The translations under genes were made by a program, and so were the position numbers. This document shows, one piece after another, positions 1 to 14,100 of a stretch of 64,000 nt of DNA. This stretch comes from Chamaelirium japonicum. Its lineage: Eukaryota > Streptophyta > Magnoliopsida > Liliales > Melanthiaceae. The notes beneath the pieces were generated by a model. The model ran no database searches. It had not been told where the DNA came from and saw only the letters and a list, made by a program, of their open reading frames with translations. The stretch spans positions 44,293,740 through 44,357,739 of the forward strand of contig OX393552.1 of NCBI GenBank assembly GCA_947650365.1. The letters are read 5' to 3'. Position 1 is the first letter of the stretch. Every line of letters starts with the position of its first letter.

Positions 1-1477
1 GGGATCATTAAGGCATCAACGGCTTGGATAAATTTAATATTGGATAAATTCACTAATGAAGCCCACAACTATAGCCAGTTATAACAAGATATAGATAGAT
101 GAAAATATCATTGTGTAAATGAAGTTGTCTGCATCACATCACATCACACAAGACCTCACAAAACTTCTCTCACTATCTTATTTCTTGCCGGCCCCAAATA
201 AATGGAACAATGCTTGTTGGTTATGATTTGGTATCTTAATTTCTACCAGCCAACCGAAGCTCCTCTTTTCCATTCTCATGACACGCACGGAGTGCCCTAA
301 GGGTGAACCTGGTTTACTTTCTATTCATTGGCGTATGGCACTCCCCATATATTAAAAGAAAGATGCATACACCTACGTCTTTGACCTGTAGTTTACCCTC
401 CCTGTTATTTAGACACCCAAATACCTCTTCCTCCCATATTTTGTGCATGATATGCTTTTTCCTTGGATGTGTGGCACTACCTATGGAAATTAAGGTAGGC
501 TACATCACACCCTAGTGGGACACGCATCGCTAGGAGAGCTTTTTTTTCTTGGGCAAATTACAAAAACCTCCCCTCAACTACACACCTCATTTCATATTGG
601 TCCCTCAACTTATTTTTTGAACAACTTGATCCCTAAACTATGCTCCGTCGGCATTTAGCCCCCTTTGTCAACTTTTATTCCGAAACTACCGCAGTCCTAG
701 TAAGCATAAGTTAAATATTCTAAAACTATTTTGAGTCTTATTGGAAATTGATAAGGGTATTTTCGGGATAAAAAGCTGGCACATGGGGCTAAATGCAGAT
801 GGAGCATACTTTAGGGATCAAATTGTTCAAAACAAAAGTTGAGGGACCAATATGAAATGCGGTGTATAGTTCAAGGGAGGTTTTCGTAATTTGCCCTTTT
901 GTCTTTTATAAAAGTGGATAATCAACCTCCGGAGAAACATCTGGAGATTATATTGTGAGAAAGAGAGGTCATTGAAATCTTTTATCTTCTTCTTTCTTCC
1001 AATTCAGATCCTTCTTATAGAGTGAGTTCCCCATTTTTTTTTTTATTCTAAGAGTTTGGTGGGTTCTTCATACGCCATTTGAATCCAGTGGCATGGAAGT
1101 CTGTGTGAGTGCCCTCCTATTTTGCATTTTTTCCTTCTTAAACTTTCTTTTCCTTCACTCGATCTTTCCTTGCAAGATTTTTCTACACGCTTCGGATTCA
1201 GCGTCTATATCAGAAATCATGTAAGTTAGCCTTAAATGTCAGATTTATGACCAAGACCTACCTAACTCTGGGTGGCATAAAGTACGCATGCTTTGGATTT
1301 ACTTCCTGTTTGATTCAATGCATGATTGGGAATGTACTGATATCTAATTTACTTGGCCGATTATTTGATCCAAGTTGATAAAATTAATATGGAGCTGAAC
1401 GAATGGACTGGATATGGTTTCACATCGTAACATGAGTAAAGGGCGGCGTGTAATTGCATGAGTAAAGAGTATCCCTC

Positions 1478-1566
<89 letters not shown>

Positions 1567-2100
1567 AGAGAGAGAGAGAGGATACGTGGTATAGGCTGGT
1601 GGCCTATTTCGACAAAATGGGCAGCCACCCATTTGATGCCCCTAGAGGTTTTAGAATATGCTGATTTTTTTGTGAGCATAAGCACCTTATCATATATAGA
1701 TAGATAGATAGATAGATATATATATATAGAGAGAGAGAGAGAGCTTACTCATGGAATCTTACTCATGCAATTACACACCGCCCTTTACCTACCTAAGAGG
1801 TTTCAGAATTTGAAAAAACTTGGTGGGGATGCTATCTATAGTAAGTTGAACATCCTCATAAAAAACCATCAAATTCTATAACCTCTAGTGGTAACAGATA
1901 TGCTATTCAAATTAACGGTTAATATGGATGGTCGATAAAGCTTCTAACATTTGATTCCCCTAGAGGTTATAGAATTTGATAGTTTTTTATGAGGATGATC
2001 AACTTGCCATAGATAGCACCCCCACCAAATTTCATAAAATTCTGAAGCCTCTAGGGTAGGTAAAGGATGATGTGTAATTCCATGACTAAGAGTATCCCAG

Positions 2101-2197
<97 letters not shown>

Positions 2198-5100
2198 TCT
2201 GCAACAGGTTTGCACACAACAAAAGAAAGGAAAGGCATTCACCAAGATGTTACTTCATAAGGCTCTCTTGGAGTTTCCCATCCCTGCCCTTCATTTATTA
2301 TCTGCCCAAATAAATAAATCAATGATAAAGTCTGTAGCATGTAACTGAAATAGGACAATTAAGTAAATTCATCACAACCATACTTTTGGTAATACTATCG
2401 GCATTGGGCTTTTCACAAAATGGAAAATTATTCCTAGCAAGAAAAACTGGCTGATTCATGTATAATAACCAAAAAGTAAATCCTCACTACGCAAAAAATT
2501 GTGGACTCGTTTTTTTGTTGGTGGTGTTGTTGAAATTTATTTAATGCTCAGTTTCTTCAAGTAAAAAAGCATAATCTAATAGAAAGGTGACAGTCTTTTA
2601 TTAAGGTATAAGAAAAATAAGATGTCTATCCCTTGCAAGAAGATGCAAATACATGACAGTCATCATTTTCAGGATTTAAATATCAGTACTATTTGACTGA
2701 TTTTGTCACATCTAACCACCAACTTTCCATAGTTATATCCATCATGGAATAACTATATTTTTGTGTTGATATGCAAATTCATCCACATTTGAAGAAATCA
2801 TTTGACCTCTAAAGTCAGTTTTTATAAGTTTTCATCACTGCTTAGTATTACATGATCGAGAAACGTGATGCAGAGAAGCTCAATTCAATGAAGACTCATT
2901 TCAGTCAGCCCCATGGTATGACCATTGAGAGGAGTTTACTTCTTGTCCTCATCTGTTGCAAGTGTCTTAGTATTTGGATCCTTCTCATTATTTTGGAGTA
3001 TGGAGCGGCGGTTTCATGAAAATTTAGTCAGATCAGTGGCAAGTTCAAAACTTAGAAGTTGGTGAGTTTAAGGGTTTTGGATGGCTTAAATTAACATCTA
3101 CAATTGACATTACAATTAAGTTGCAAGATAAAAGTTGTTTATCCTCTCAAGTCCTAAGTGTATCTGGTAAAGAATAGGAGAAAATGATGTGGTCTCAACT
3201 CTCAAGTCCCAAGATCTCGTAAGTTCTCAATAGAGGGACATATAATACATAAACGCAAGAGAAGTAGTAGGATTGATTCTCATAATTATAATAAAGTGAA
3301 ATATGTAAAAAATTTGTATTTGTATATTTGTATTCTATATAGTACCAAATCAAAAATAAATGTCTGATAGCAAGCTGATAAATGGAGTTAGCATTTGATT
3401 TAGTTGGTACCGACCACCGAATCCAATTCAATCAAGGACCCAGATTCGAATACTTTTTTATAACACAAATCACAAGCACTCGTCCATTACAAAATTCGAA
3501 CTTGTGTAGATTTTTCTCAATTCATCCATTTCTTCAAGAGAGAATGATAATTGTCTGTAAATGAATGATTTATTTGGAACAGAAGTTTCAAGATTTTTCT
3601 TTGTTTACAAGATATATCCTTAGACAAGTCAATACTTAAGAAAACTGACAATAAGAGACTTCTCAAGAGAAAGATGGTATTCTCTATAAGAAAATCTAAA
3701 GCATTTTAGTACACTTGCTAACTTATAATCAAGAAGATAAAGGTGAATCCAGGAAAACTAAAACCACAACAGACATTAAGAGTTGCTCACTTCAATTTTA
3801 AGAAAACAAGCATCTCTCGCCAAATATGTATCATATAAGATATGAAATAACGAAAAAAATGAATAAAAGGATGACATCAGAAATAGTAATATAATATTGC
3901 ATGCAAAATAATAGACCAGCAGGAAAAGAGTGAATGTGGTCTTTCTATTGTCACTTGCAAAAGGCTGCCACAAACATTTTATTACAGAGGCGCGATAAAG
4001 TATGCCTACACAAATTAAGACAGCATGCATACCTTCTTCACAACTCCCAGATCCTCACTGACAACCTGAAAAACAGAAGAAATTGAGTACGAATTGCTAA
4101 GGGATAAAACATGCTTTTAATGTTAAGCCCTTAACTAAGGTATACATTAGAACATAGACACTGGTAACCAAATTACAACTAATACCTACAAACCTAGTAT
4201 ATGACAGTAACAGTTCTGCATAAAGTGGTAACCGCAGATGAATGTGTTAACAGCAGCAGATTTACGTGAGAATAAAGCTAAGAATTTTTTAGATCGATAT
4301 GTCACACGCTAATATTAGTTCGTAGAAACTCTAGAATGTCTTCAACCAAAAGGTGACAATTTGTGTCCGAGTCTGGGGTATGTTGCTGACTGCTAATAGT
4401 TTGGCATAAACAACCTTATTTCAGTATTGCAGCGAGCTAAAACAGGTTTTGGGATTTCTCGAGTATTTCATATGTTGCTAATAAATTCAATGTACTTGTA
4501 AAGGGATTTGTTTTGCTCATCATTTATTTTCCCAACTGACTGGTCAAAGCTTCTTAGTAAATAATGAAGATTGGTGTCTCCAGTTAATCAACCAGGCTCT
4601 AATTTCAACAAAAAAGGATGACTACTTCTGGATCCACTCCAGTCGACGCTAATTCAATGTCATCAGAGGCCTATGTTCATCCGTTTTAGTGTTCTATGGA
4701 TTACGTTTATCCTTTCAAGAGACTTTATTACCAAGTGATCCTAAATTTTAATAATTTTCTGTAATTAGTTTGCACTGGAGTAATGCACACACATGGGTTG
4801 CACTGAGACATTAAAATTACAATGTCTTTCTAGATCTAACAAGACTGGCATGTATCAATTTGTGATGTTATAACAGAGTTACGCAACCGACATGGGTTCC
4901 TCCAAGGCATTAAAATCACAATCTCTCCCTAGATCTGACAAGACTCACCATATAAAATAACAACTTGCGATTTTATAACAAGGTTATTTAATGTGTTTTG
5001 GAAGCTCCATTAATATCAAAAATAGTGAAGTTATATTTCATTTTGTTCCAATCGGGCTGGTTCTGGATAGTTTTACTCCAAAGAAAATATTTGAAGTCTG

Positions 5101-8100
5101 CAATTCTTCCCCTCTCCTCACTTAAGTTGGGTTCCGGAGTACTATACAATGTCCATAACCATAACTATCGAGCCTAGTCCTAACTATTTGGGGTCGGCCT
5201 TATGCATCCTTCTTCGCTAGTTATTTTTGTTATGGACTATTTTGTTGTCATTAAAATATTCCACATTTTTCTAGCAATTTCTATCAATGTTATTTTAGGT
5301 CTTCCCCTCCTAGTTCTTGACCCTTCTACAGTATTCCGAGATCATCTTCTTACAGGACCCGCCTCTGCTCTCAATTGCACATATACCATCTTAATTTGTT
5401 CTCCATCACTTTATCCTTAATTTTTGCAACTCAAAAACTTCCTCAAATATACTCATCCCTCATTCTACTTTTTCCCTCCTAGTTTTATTGCACATCCACA
5501 TCAACATTCTCATCATTGCCACAGTCCCAAGCTCATCTTCTTTGTTGGAGCACCTTTATGGCTAACATTCTAAACCATGTAATGTTGCGGGGCCTTATTG
5601 TTTAAAGGCGTGTGTCAATCACAGAGCACCTCCATAGCTCCTCTCATCATCTATGTCTCCATTCTTCTGTATAATAGACTCAAGAAAACCGAAAACAATC
5701 TCAACATATATCCTACCATACCTAGTTACATCATCTATTAAGACCGATGATGGATCATGTTGAGATATCATGTCTTCATTCACTGAAGATTGTATCTTCG
5801 GGAGACGTCTTCCCACGCACACCGACCTTCTCCTCTCAAACCAGAAGGATTGGACTCCATGGTCGGCCTCAATCAGGAACGAGCTAGAGGGCTAGTTCCT
5901 CTATCGTCACCTCTTTCATGCGGTGGTACCTCAGAGGACTTCGACGCCCTCTACAAGCCCGGGATGCCAACTTCGTCCATCAAGAATGCTGATGGCACTA
6001 CAACAGAGATCGCCGCGACACCGGTGATTCCTCCCTCCGCTGCCGATATTCAACGTGTTACTGCACGTTGGGCCTTTAAGGATGCGCATGTCAAGGCCTT
6101 CCTTGTTGCCTCGATGGACACCTCTCTACGCAGTGGCCTCGTCGCCCTTCCGGATGTCTGCGCCATCTGGACGCACCTTTGCGGCCTCTTTGTCCAGTCG
6201 GACGGTGCACGTGAGGCCCACCTCCTGCGTGAGATGGTGACAGCTTAATAGGGTACCCAGCGTGTAGAGGCGTACTACACCCATATGGGAACCCTCTGGC
6301 AGGAGCTCAAGCAAATGGAGCCCGGACCTAATGCCTCAGCATTGGAGATCCAGTTGTTCCGGGAACGCCAGAAGGTGCACTTCCTCCTCGCTGGACTAGC
6401 GCCGACTATTCAGCCTCTAGCCGGGCAGCTGCTGTACCGGACCCGTCGTTGATGCGCTTCTCTCCGAGCAGTCCCGGTTGGCGAGCACCATACCTGCCCC
6501 TTCCACTTCATCTGCTCGTATCGGTCACGAAGGGGTTTTAGCCACCGCACCTCGTCCCTCTACTCCAGTATCGACACCACCCCTGACTCTTCCTCCTCGC
6601 TCTGGCGGGCTTTCCGGTGGGCGCTCTCGCGGGCGACCAACTGGTTGTGGCACGCCACCTATTTGCGCTTATTGCCACAAGTCCAGTCACCTAATCGAGT
6701 TTTGCTGGACTCTCCATCCTGAGCGTCGTACCGGACCCCTGGCCAAGGAGTACCAGTTCGTGACCCTCCTACAGCTCGTGCCGCATTGGTTGAGCGCTCC
6801 TCGTCAGCAGATCTTGCTCGACAGCAGTTCCAGATGTTCCAGCAGCACCAGCTGAGCTCCGGCGCCTCCTCCTCATCCGCCCCGCCTACTGCCTACTCGG
6901 CCAACTATGGTACTCCCTTTCCCTTGGTCCTTGACTCAGGGGCCTCTTAGCACCTTACACATGACCTTTCTATTTTTATTGACCTTCGTCCCGCCACCAT
7001 CCCCCCCTTCATACTGCAAATGGCTCTCATCTTTCCATCTCCCAGTGTGGATCCGTCTCCCCCTCCTCTGACACATCCGGTCGTCTCACCCTCCCTTCTA
7101 TTTACCACACCCCTGACTTCTGCATGAATCTTATTTCTGTTTCTACTCTTTGTAACTCTGGCCTGACAGTTTCTTTCTCTGCCTCTGGTTGTGTTGTGCA
7201 GAATCTTCCCTCGGGTTGGACGATTGGAACCGGTCGTAGAGTAGGTGGACTCTTCCACTTAGATTCTCATATGCCTCCCTCCCCCAGCAGCTTCTATGGT
7301 GTTAGTTCGTTTGTTGCCAACCTATGGTACAAACGGTTAGGTCATGTGTCCGAGCAACGACTTAAAAGCCTCTTTCAGTCTGGGGTTTTAGGTCGTGCTC
7401 CCTTCTCTTCTCTTTCCCCTTGTACAGGTTGTAAGCTTGCTAAGCTCACAACCTCTCCTTTTAGTCTTAGTAGGTCCCAGTGTGTCGCTCCGTTCGAGCT
7501 TGTTCACTCGGACATTTGGGGGCCTTTGCCCATGACATCAATGAAATGGTACCTTTATTATATTTCTTTTACTGATGACTTTTCTCGTTACACTTGGGTT
7601 TATTTGCTTCGCCTGCGGTCTGAGGTTTTCTCTGTCTACACTGCTTTTACTAACATGATACAGACCCAATTTAATGCCCGGATCAATACCTTCAGGTCTG
7701 ACTGTACTCGTGAATTCCTTTCTGCTGATATGTAATCTCTCCTATAGTCACACGGTACTCTTTTTCAGCAGTCTTGTCCGCATACTCATCGGCAAAACGG
7801 TGTTGCTGAGCGCAAACACCGTTACATTCTTGAGACGGCACGTTCTCTTCTTCTCTCTTCTGTCCCTCGCTCTTTCTGGGCAGAGGCGATCCTTACCTCC
7901 GTAAATTTAATTAATATCACCCCCTCCGCTGTTTTATCTGGTTCATCTTCTCATGAGCGTCTTTTCTCCTCACCTCCTTCATATGACATGCTCCGTGTCT
8001 TTGGCTGTACTTGCTTTGTGTTATTGCCTCCTCATGAACGCAACAAACAGTCCCCCACGGCAGCTAAGTGTGTTCTCCTAGGCCTAAGTACCGAGCATAA

Positions 8101-11100
8101 GGGTTATTGTTGCTATGACCATGTTGCTCGTCGTCTTCATCTCGCACGACATGTCTCCTTCTTTGAAGACGTTCCTTTCTACTCTCCCTCTTCTCAGGAC
8201 CTTCAGTTTCTCTCCCCCGTGTCTCCCCATGTCCCGTCTCCACCAGTTACGTCCACTTTTGTTGTCCCTCCTCCTGTCGGATCTTCCCAGCTCAGTCCCT
8301 GTGTTTCTCCTCCCGTAGAAACCTACCGGTTTGACCCTCGTGCACCCCCTCCGTGCCTCTCCCTGAGGCTCCCCCTGCATCTCCTCCCTCACCTCTGCCT
8401 CAGACTCCTGTGTCTCCTCCTCCGACTCTGCCTCCGGTTCCGCCGCCTCTGACTGAGGATCCTGCACCAGCTCTTGAGCGTTGCTACCCTCTGCGTGAAC
8501 ATCGCCAGCCTAACCGTCTAAATCTGTTTGTTGCTACTCGCTCTTATGCTCCCTCCTACCAGGTTTTTCTTACAGCTCTTCAAGCCACCCCTTCAGAGCC
8601 CCGCTCCTACCGAGAGGCTGTTCAGTACCCAGAGTGCCAGAAAGCGATGGCCGAGGAGCTTCAGGCTTTTGCTCAGATTGGAATCTGGTCTGTTGTCCCT
8701 CTTCATGCTGGAGTTGAGCCCGTTAGCTGCAAATTGGTCTACAAGGTCAAGCATCGACCGGATGGATCTATCGAGCGTCACAAAGCCCGGCTTGTTGCTC
8801 AAGGTTTCTCTCAGGAAGTCGGGATCGACTACGATGAGATCTTTGCTCCGGTGGCTCAGATGATCACAGTTCGTACTCTACTTGCCGTTTTTGTAGCGAG
8901 ATAATGGCCTCTCTTCCAAATGGACGTAAAGAATGCATTTCTTCAGGGCACCCTTTCTGAGGTTGTTTACATGCAGTCGCCACCTGGTTACTCCATGCCT
9001 CCTCAACATGTATGTCTTCTTCACCAAGTGGTCTATGGTCTCAAGCAGGCTCATTGTGCTTGGTTCGAGTGTTTTCGCAGTGCTGTTTGCTAAATTGGTT
9101 TCTTGGAAAGCTACCATGACCACTCTCTGTTTGTGTGGTCCTCACCGCAAGGGCGGGTTCTCCTTCTTCTCTACGTTGGCGACATGATCATCATAGGCGA
9201 TGATGTGGCTGATGTGGCATCGCTCAAAGCTCACCTACAGTGGCAGTTTCAGATGAAGGATTTGAGCCGTCTCTGTTATTTTCTTGGCCTAGAAATAGCA
9301 CAGAGTCAAGACGGCATCCTCATCTCTCAGCAGCGCTATACTGCAGATATCATAGCTCGAGCTGCACTTGTGGATCAGAAGGTTGCAGATACACCTGAGG
9401 AACTTAATGTTAATCTTCGGCCGACAGACGGGGAGCCTCTTATCGACGCTACACGATACAGGCAAATAGTAGAACAGCTTATCTACTTGTGTATCACCAG
9501 ACCCAACATCGCTCATGCTGTAAGCATTGTCAGTCAGTTCGTCTAGGCCACTCGCTCAGTTCACTATGCTGCCCTTTTGAGGATCCTTCGGTACCTACGA
9601 GGCACCATTACCTGATCTCTTCTCATGCCAGTAGATTCCTCTCTGGTTCTTCGAGCCTTCTCCGATGCTGATTGGGCAAGTGACCCTACTACTCGGCGCT
9701 CTACTACTGGTTTCTGTCTCTTTCTTGGTGAATCTCTTATCTCCTGGCGCAGCAAAAAGCAGGATGTTGTTTCTCTTTCCAGCACAGAGTCTGAGTATCC
9801 TGCTATGGCTTCAACCACCAAAGAGATCGTCCATGTTAGACGCATTCTTTCCGACTTTGGGGTTGAAGTCTCCTCACCTACTACCCTCTGTTGTGACAAC
9901 AAGAGTGCCCATCTAGATTGCCTGCAATCTGGTCTTTCATGAGCGAACGAAGCACATCGAGATTGACTGCCACTTCACACGAGAGCACTATGAGGCCGGG
10001 ACCTTCTCCCTACCACACATTTCTTCTGCTGAGCAGATTGCGGACTTCTTCACAAAATCTCACTCCACTCAGCGTTTCCTATTTCTGATTAGCAAACTCA
10101 CTCTATTTGACCCATCATGAGTTTGAGGGGGGATGTTGAGATATCATGTATAGGTGTGTGGTGTGTGCAGAGAGTGCATATTGGGAGAGAAGTGTGTGAG
10201 TATATCTAACTTGCACAGCAAGTCAGATTGTATCTATTTATATCCTTGAGCCTTAGAGCTGAATAAGAATCCCTTTATTTTTTCCCAAATCTTATCAGGT
10301 CAGATTGAGACTGAGAAAGTAATAAGCCCCATTGACATCTCTTCATCTGCAAAGAATTCTTGGACCTACCATTGATATGCTTAAACCACAAACCTATTGT
10401 CTATTTCCTGGTCAGCAATTGTAAAAATGGATTCATTATCATCACTATTTTAATTATTGCATTCCATAAACTGCATTTTAGTTTTACCAATTTTGTAGCC
10501 CTTTTCTTCCAAAACTTTCTTCCATATTTCAAAAGACGCATTTAACCATATCCTTATCTCACTGACTACACTTATATCATCTGCAAAAAACATATACCAT
10601 GGTGCTTCATCGTGAATATTAGCAGTAAGTTCATCCATGACAAAAGCCAAAAAAAAAGGGCTTAGACAAACCATGGTGTACATTATTTTGTACTTCTTGA
10701 ATATTAGAAGTAAGATGTACTATATAATCATTGAATATGAAAGTTATAATTTTATAAGAAAAAATGTAACTTTTTTATTCAAAAACAAACTGCCAGAAAG
10801 TGAGAATGCACATCTATTATATAAATTGTTTTTTACTAAATTCAACAATAATTCCTCACTCTCATCTAACATATTTTTTAATACCAAAAAATCATATCTT
10901 CCTAATGATATTTAAAATTTATTAAATAAATAAAGTAAAATATGATTTTGATGTGAAAATACCTCAGAAAACAACCCTGGTTTCTTTTTAGCAGCCTAAC
11001 ATCCAACTCCTAAAGAATCTTATCTCCAAAGTCCCACTATTCTCCATCAATCAAGAAGAAATCACGAGTTTGGATGCAAAAACTCTGAAAGAACTATTAC

Positions 11101-14100
11101 TTTTAAAAGGAACTTGGATCATTATTCTACTACTAGATATCTGATAACAGAGCTACAAAACAATGAACATTGTGGCTCAGATTTAACAATATTTGAGGAT
11201 ATCTTACTTTATCTATTGCTCCGCTCATCGCTCCTGAAGGATAGTCACGTAATGCCAAGGATATTCTGATTCCACATATTTTTTTGGTACGAAATAAGAG
11301 AAAATGATTTTTTTTTAAATAATCAATTCAATAAGATCAACAATGAATTAGAGCAAAGGACAAGAAGACCTAAAAAGTTCCCCGCTGATACATTCATGTC
11401 GTTTACCAATAGATTATGAATGAATTTTAACATATGTTTGCTTACATTCAGTAACTATAATGAAATAGGCAAAGTGAAGTCAGCATCAAAATGAGTAAAG
11501 ACATCAGTATATAACAAGAGAAATTATTAAAAACTAAATTTTGGAAACATCATTAATTCCCTGGGATGCTTCTTTTTCCATGCCCTGTAACCTCCATTTC
11601 AGTTCCCAAAAGAGAAGAATGGTCGAGTAGGAGACTAGCAAGCTTGAATATCCAGCAGTACCAAAGATTTAATGATTCTGCTACAGAGGAAATAACAAGT
11701 TCTAGGGTTCCAGCTGAGCTTCTCATGTTAAACTATATAAATGGGATAGTTAAATTAGAGTCGTTATTGACACATCATTCCGATATAACTGCCAGAATTT
11801 CAAATTCAAAATTTTAATAAAATTTGATTGACATATTACATATAATAATACTAATATTTTCATATAAAAGTCTTTATCATGCTGTTATATTGTTGTTATC
11901 AGTCATAATGACATTAGAACAGCTGATAAGGCCACAATAAAATCTAGTACTTTACTATAAACGAATTCTCATCTAGGGATTTTTATAACATTTAAGCATT
12001 GTACTTAGCGGATTAGTCCAGGGAACGTTACAATGGAATAACATGATATTTAAAAATTAAAACCTTGAGTCCTAGCCGTCATTGATTAAAAGGTAGAGTT
12101 GGGGCCCTCCAAAATGAGCACTCGAATTGCAATTCCTTCTCTTTTAAAGATTTAACTTTCACAAATGATCTGGGCCATGCGATATAGAGACAACTAGTCA
12201 TCGTTTCGCCTCTAAAGTTAATTAGATGCTCGAAACTACACCTCTAAAGACGGTATAACTAGAGCACGCAAGCTAGGAAAAGAAACATGAGGACTAAAGT
12301 TCAAAGATACTGCGAGGATGCAAGTTGATAATATAAAAGACTAAAGTGATAAAGAACATGCAAACTGTGCTTTAGCGAGAAAATCATAGCTGTGAATCAA
12401 GAGATATCAAGTTTGCTAAACTAAATGGATAAATGTAAATTTGTAATTCAATCAAGAAAACAAGCACATAGAAAAGACCTCAACTAAGGTCCCTTAGCAT
12501 TTGGTAAGCTCTTACCAAGTTGCTGAGCTTCAACAAACAAAATTTTCCCCACAACAACAATCAACAGTCAACTTTCTTGGAACTAACGGAATCAAGATTC
12601 GAGTATGAACAGAAGTAGGCAGTATACAATCAAATAGATGATATGAAACAGCAATCACCTTTTCATAAGTTGCAGAGACATATCATGAATAACATTTTCC
12701 GTACTCATAGGCGAACAAAAAAATGCATTAAAGAAAACAGCACAAAATCAACATTTCTTCTTTATAAATCTCGAGACAACTTCAGTAAAAGAGTAAAGGG
12801 CTTATCGCCCAATAATACAGATGGGGTTCAAAAGCACAAAACATTCATCTAACCGGTCATTAAGTTTCAAGGTAATGTATCACATGAGTGAATATTCTTG
12901 CCTTGACTTTAAAGAAATCGAGCATCTCAATTTCAAAATGAAGTTCATCATGCTTGGGGAAGTTCTCTGGAGCTGTAATTGGACAGTCAGCCTCGGCATA
13001 GTGTATCTCAGGTTTCATCTTGAACTGAAAATGAAGTTTATTAAAGCAATTTTCATTGGATCAAGAGAAAATATAATAAAAAATTCCACAAAGAGGCAAC
13101 TTTAAAGCTCCTATATATCTTGTGTAAAAGTTTGTACTCAATGGAAACAGCGGTTTTGTCTGATATGCCACATCATGTACATATTGATAGCACACAAACC
13201 AAAGTCTTTTTGTGAAATTTTTTATGTCACCATGCATCCAAATAGAACACACAATTATTCCACGTAAAAAATTGTTATAGAAGGATATGCCATGGTAGTG
13301 GGAGAGCATTTGCAATAGAATTATAACATGACTTGGGTAATGGTTGGGATTCTCGAGCCACCAGGTAAATGATTAGTCAACCCTGATAACCACTCGTTGT
13401 GTTGTGCTCAGTCCACCTTTAAGCATAAAAAACTCATCAGCCTGCATATCCCAATCTCCAGTTGCCAGCAGGAAAGCACTCCCAGCAAGAGGGTATCAAA
13501 ACTCACAAAAAAAAGAACTCAAAAGTAAAAGGCATACAATCAGACCTTTTCCACCATCCTTTATATATAATGTTTATTTGGATGGGAACTTTAAACAATA
13601 AAAAAGAACCATCTTCTAACTGTAGAGATTGAATATCTAGCACGGTAGCACCTACAAAAAAATATTAACCACTGATGGCAACATCGATGCAACAACATAA
13701 CCAAAAAACATCGCCTCTTCTATTATTTCCTAACCAGTTGTTCCTATCAAGGGCCTATTCGTAAGTCTAACCAAGTTCTATTTCAACTATTAATTGCCAA
13801 CCAGATTTTCTCAAGTATGTCTCTTTGTTTCCATACATAACTGAAGCCCCTTACTTGTCAGGGCCTCGACTGGTCTTCATCGCACATGGAACAGTGAACA
13901 CATGACCATAATTCTCAATCAAATAATGGTATCTGTATAGTCAACTTAGCAACCCACTATCTTTCTTTAGTTACTACATATTGAGCTCCACACATCCACC
14001 GGACACCATCAGCTCACAAAAGTTCTATCTTTGTAGCTATTGAAAGCTTGAAATATGAACATGTAAATGTATTGCAATTCTTTACTTTGGCAATATCGAT

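Larger units (their letters stand above)
1..2242 (-). other. PAS1 intron 7 (3' end off the window)
   Basis: It contains a MULE-type MITE (551-896), (TA)n/(GA)n microsatellites and a foldback element (1760-2090). Positions 1-541 and 906-1480 show nothing I can identify. The element at 551 and the foldback are both on intron sequence free of coding potential. Confidence 0.75.
4066..12901 (-). other. PAS1 intron 5 (GC-AG, 8.8 kb)
   Basis: It has donor GCAAGA and acceptor TTTTTCAG. It holds an RTE LINE broken by a Ty1/copia element between 5.15 and 10.69 kb. The flanks 4066-5150 and 10,690-12,901 are AT-rich with nothing recognisable. Confidence 0.85.

Noticed and set aside
1481..2192. CRISPR-like or satellite array
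   Set aside because: The repetition is simple TA/GA microsatellite around a foldback. There are no spacers or unique units.
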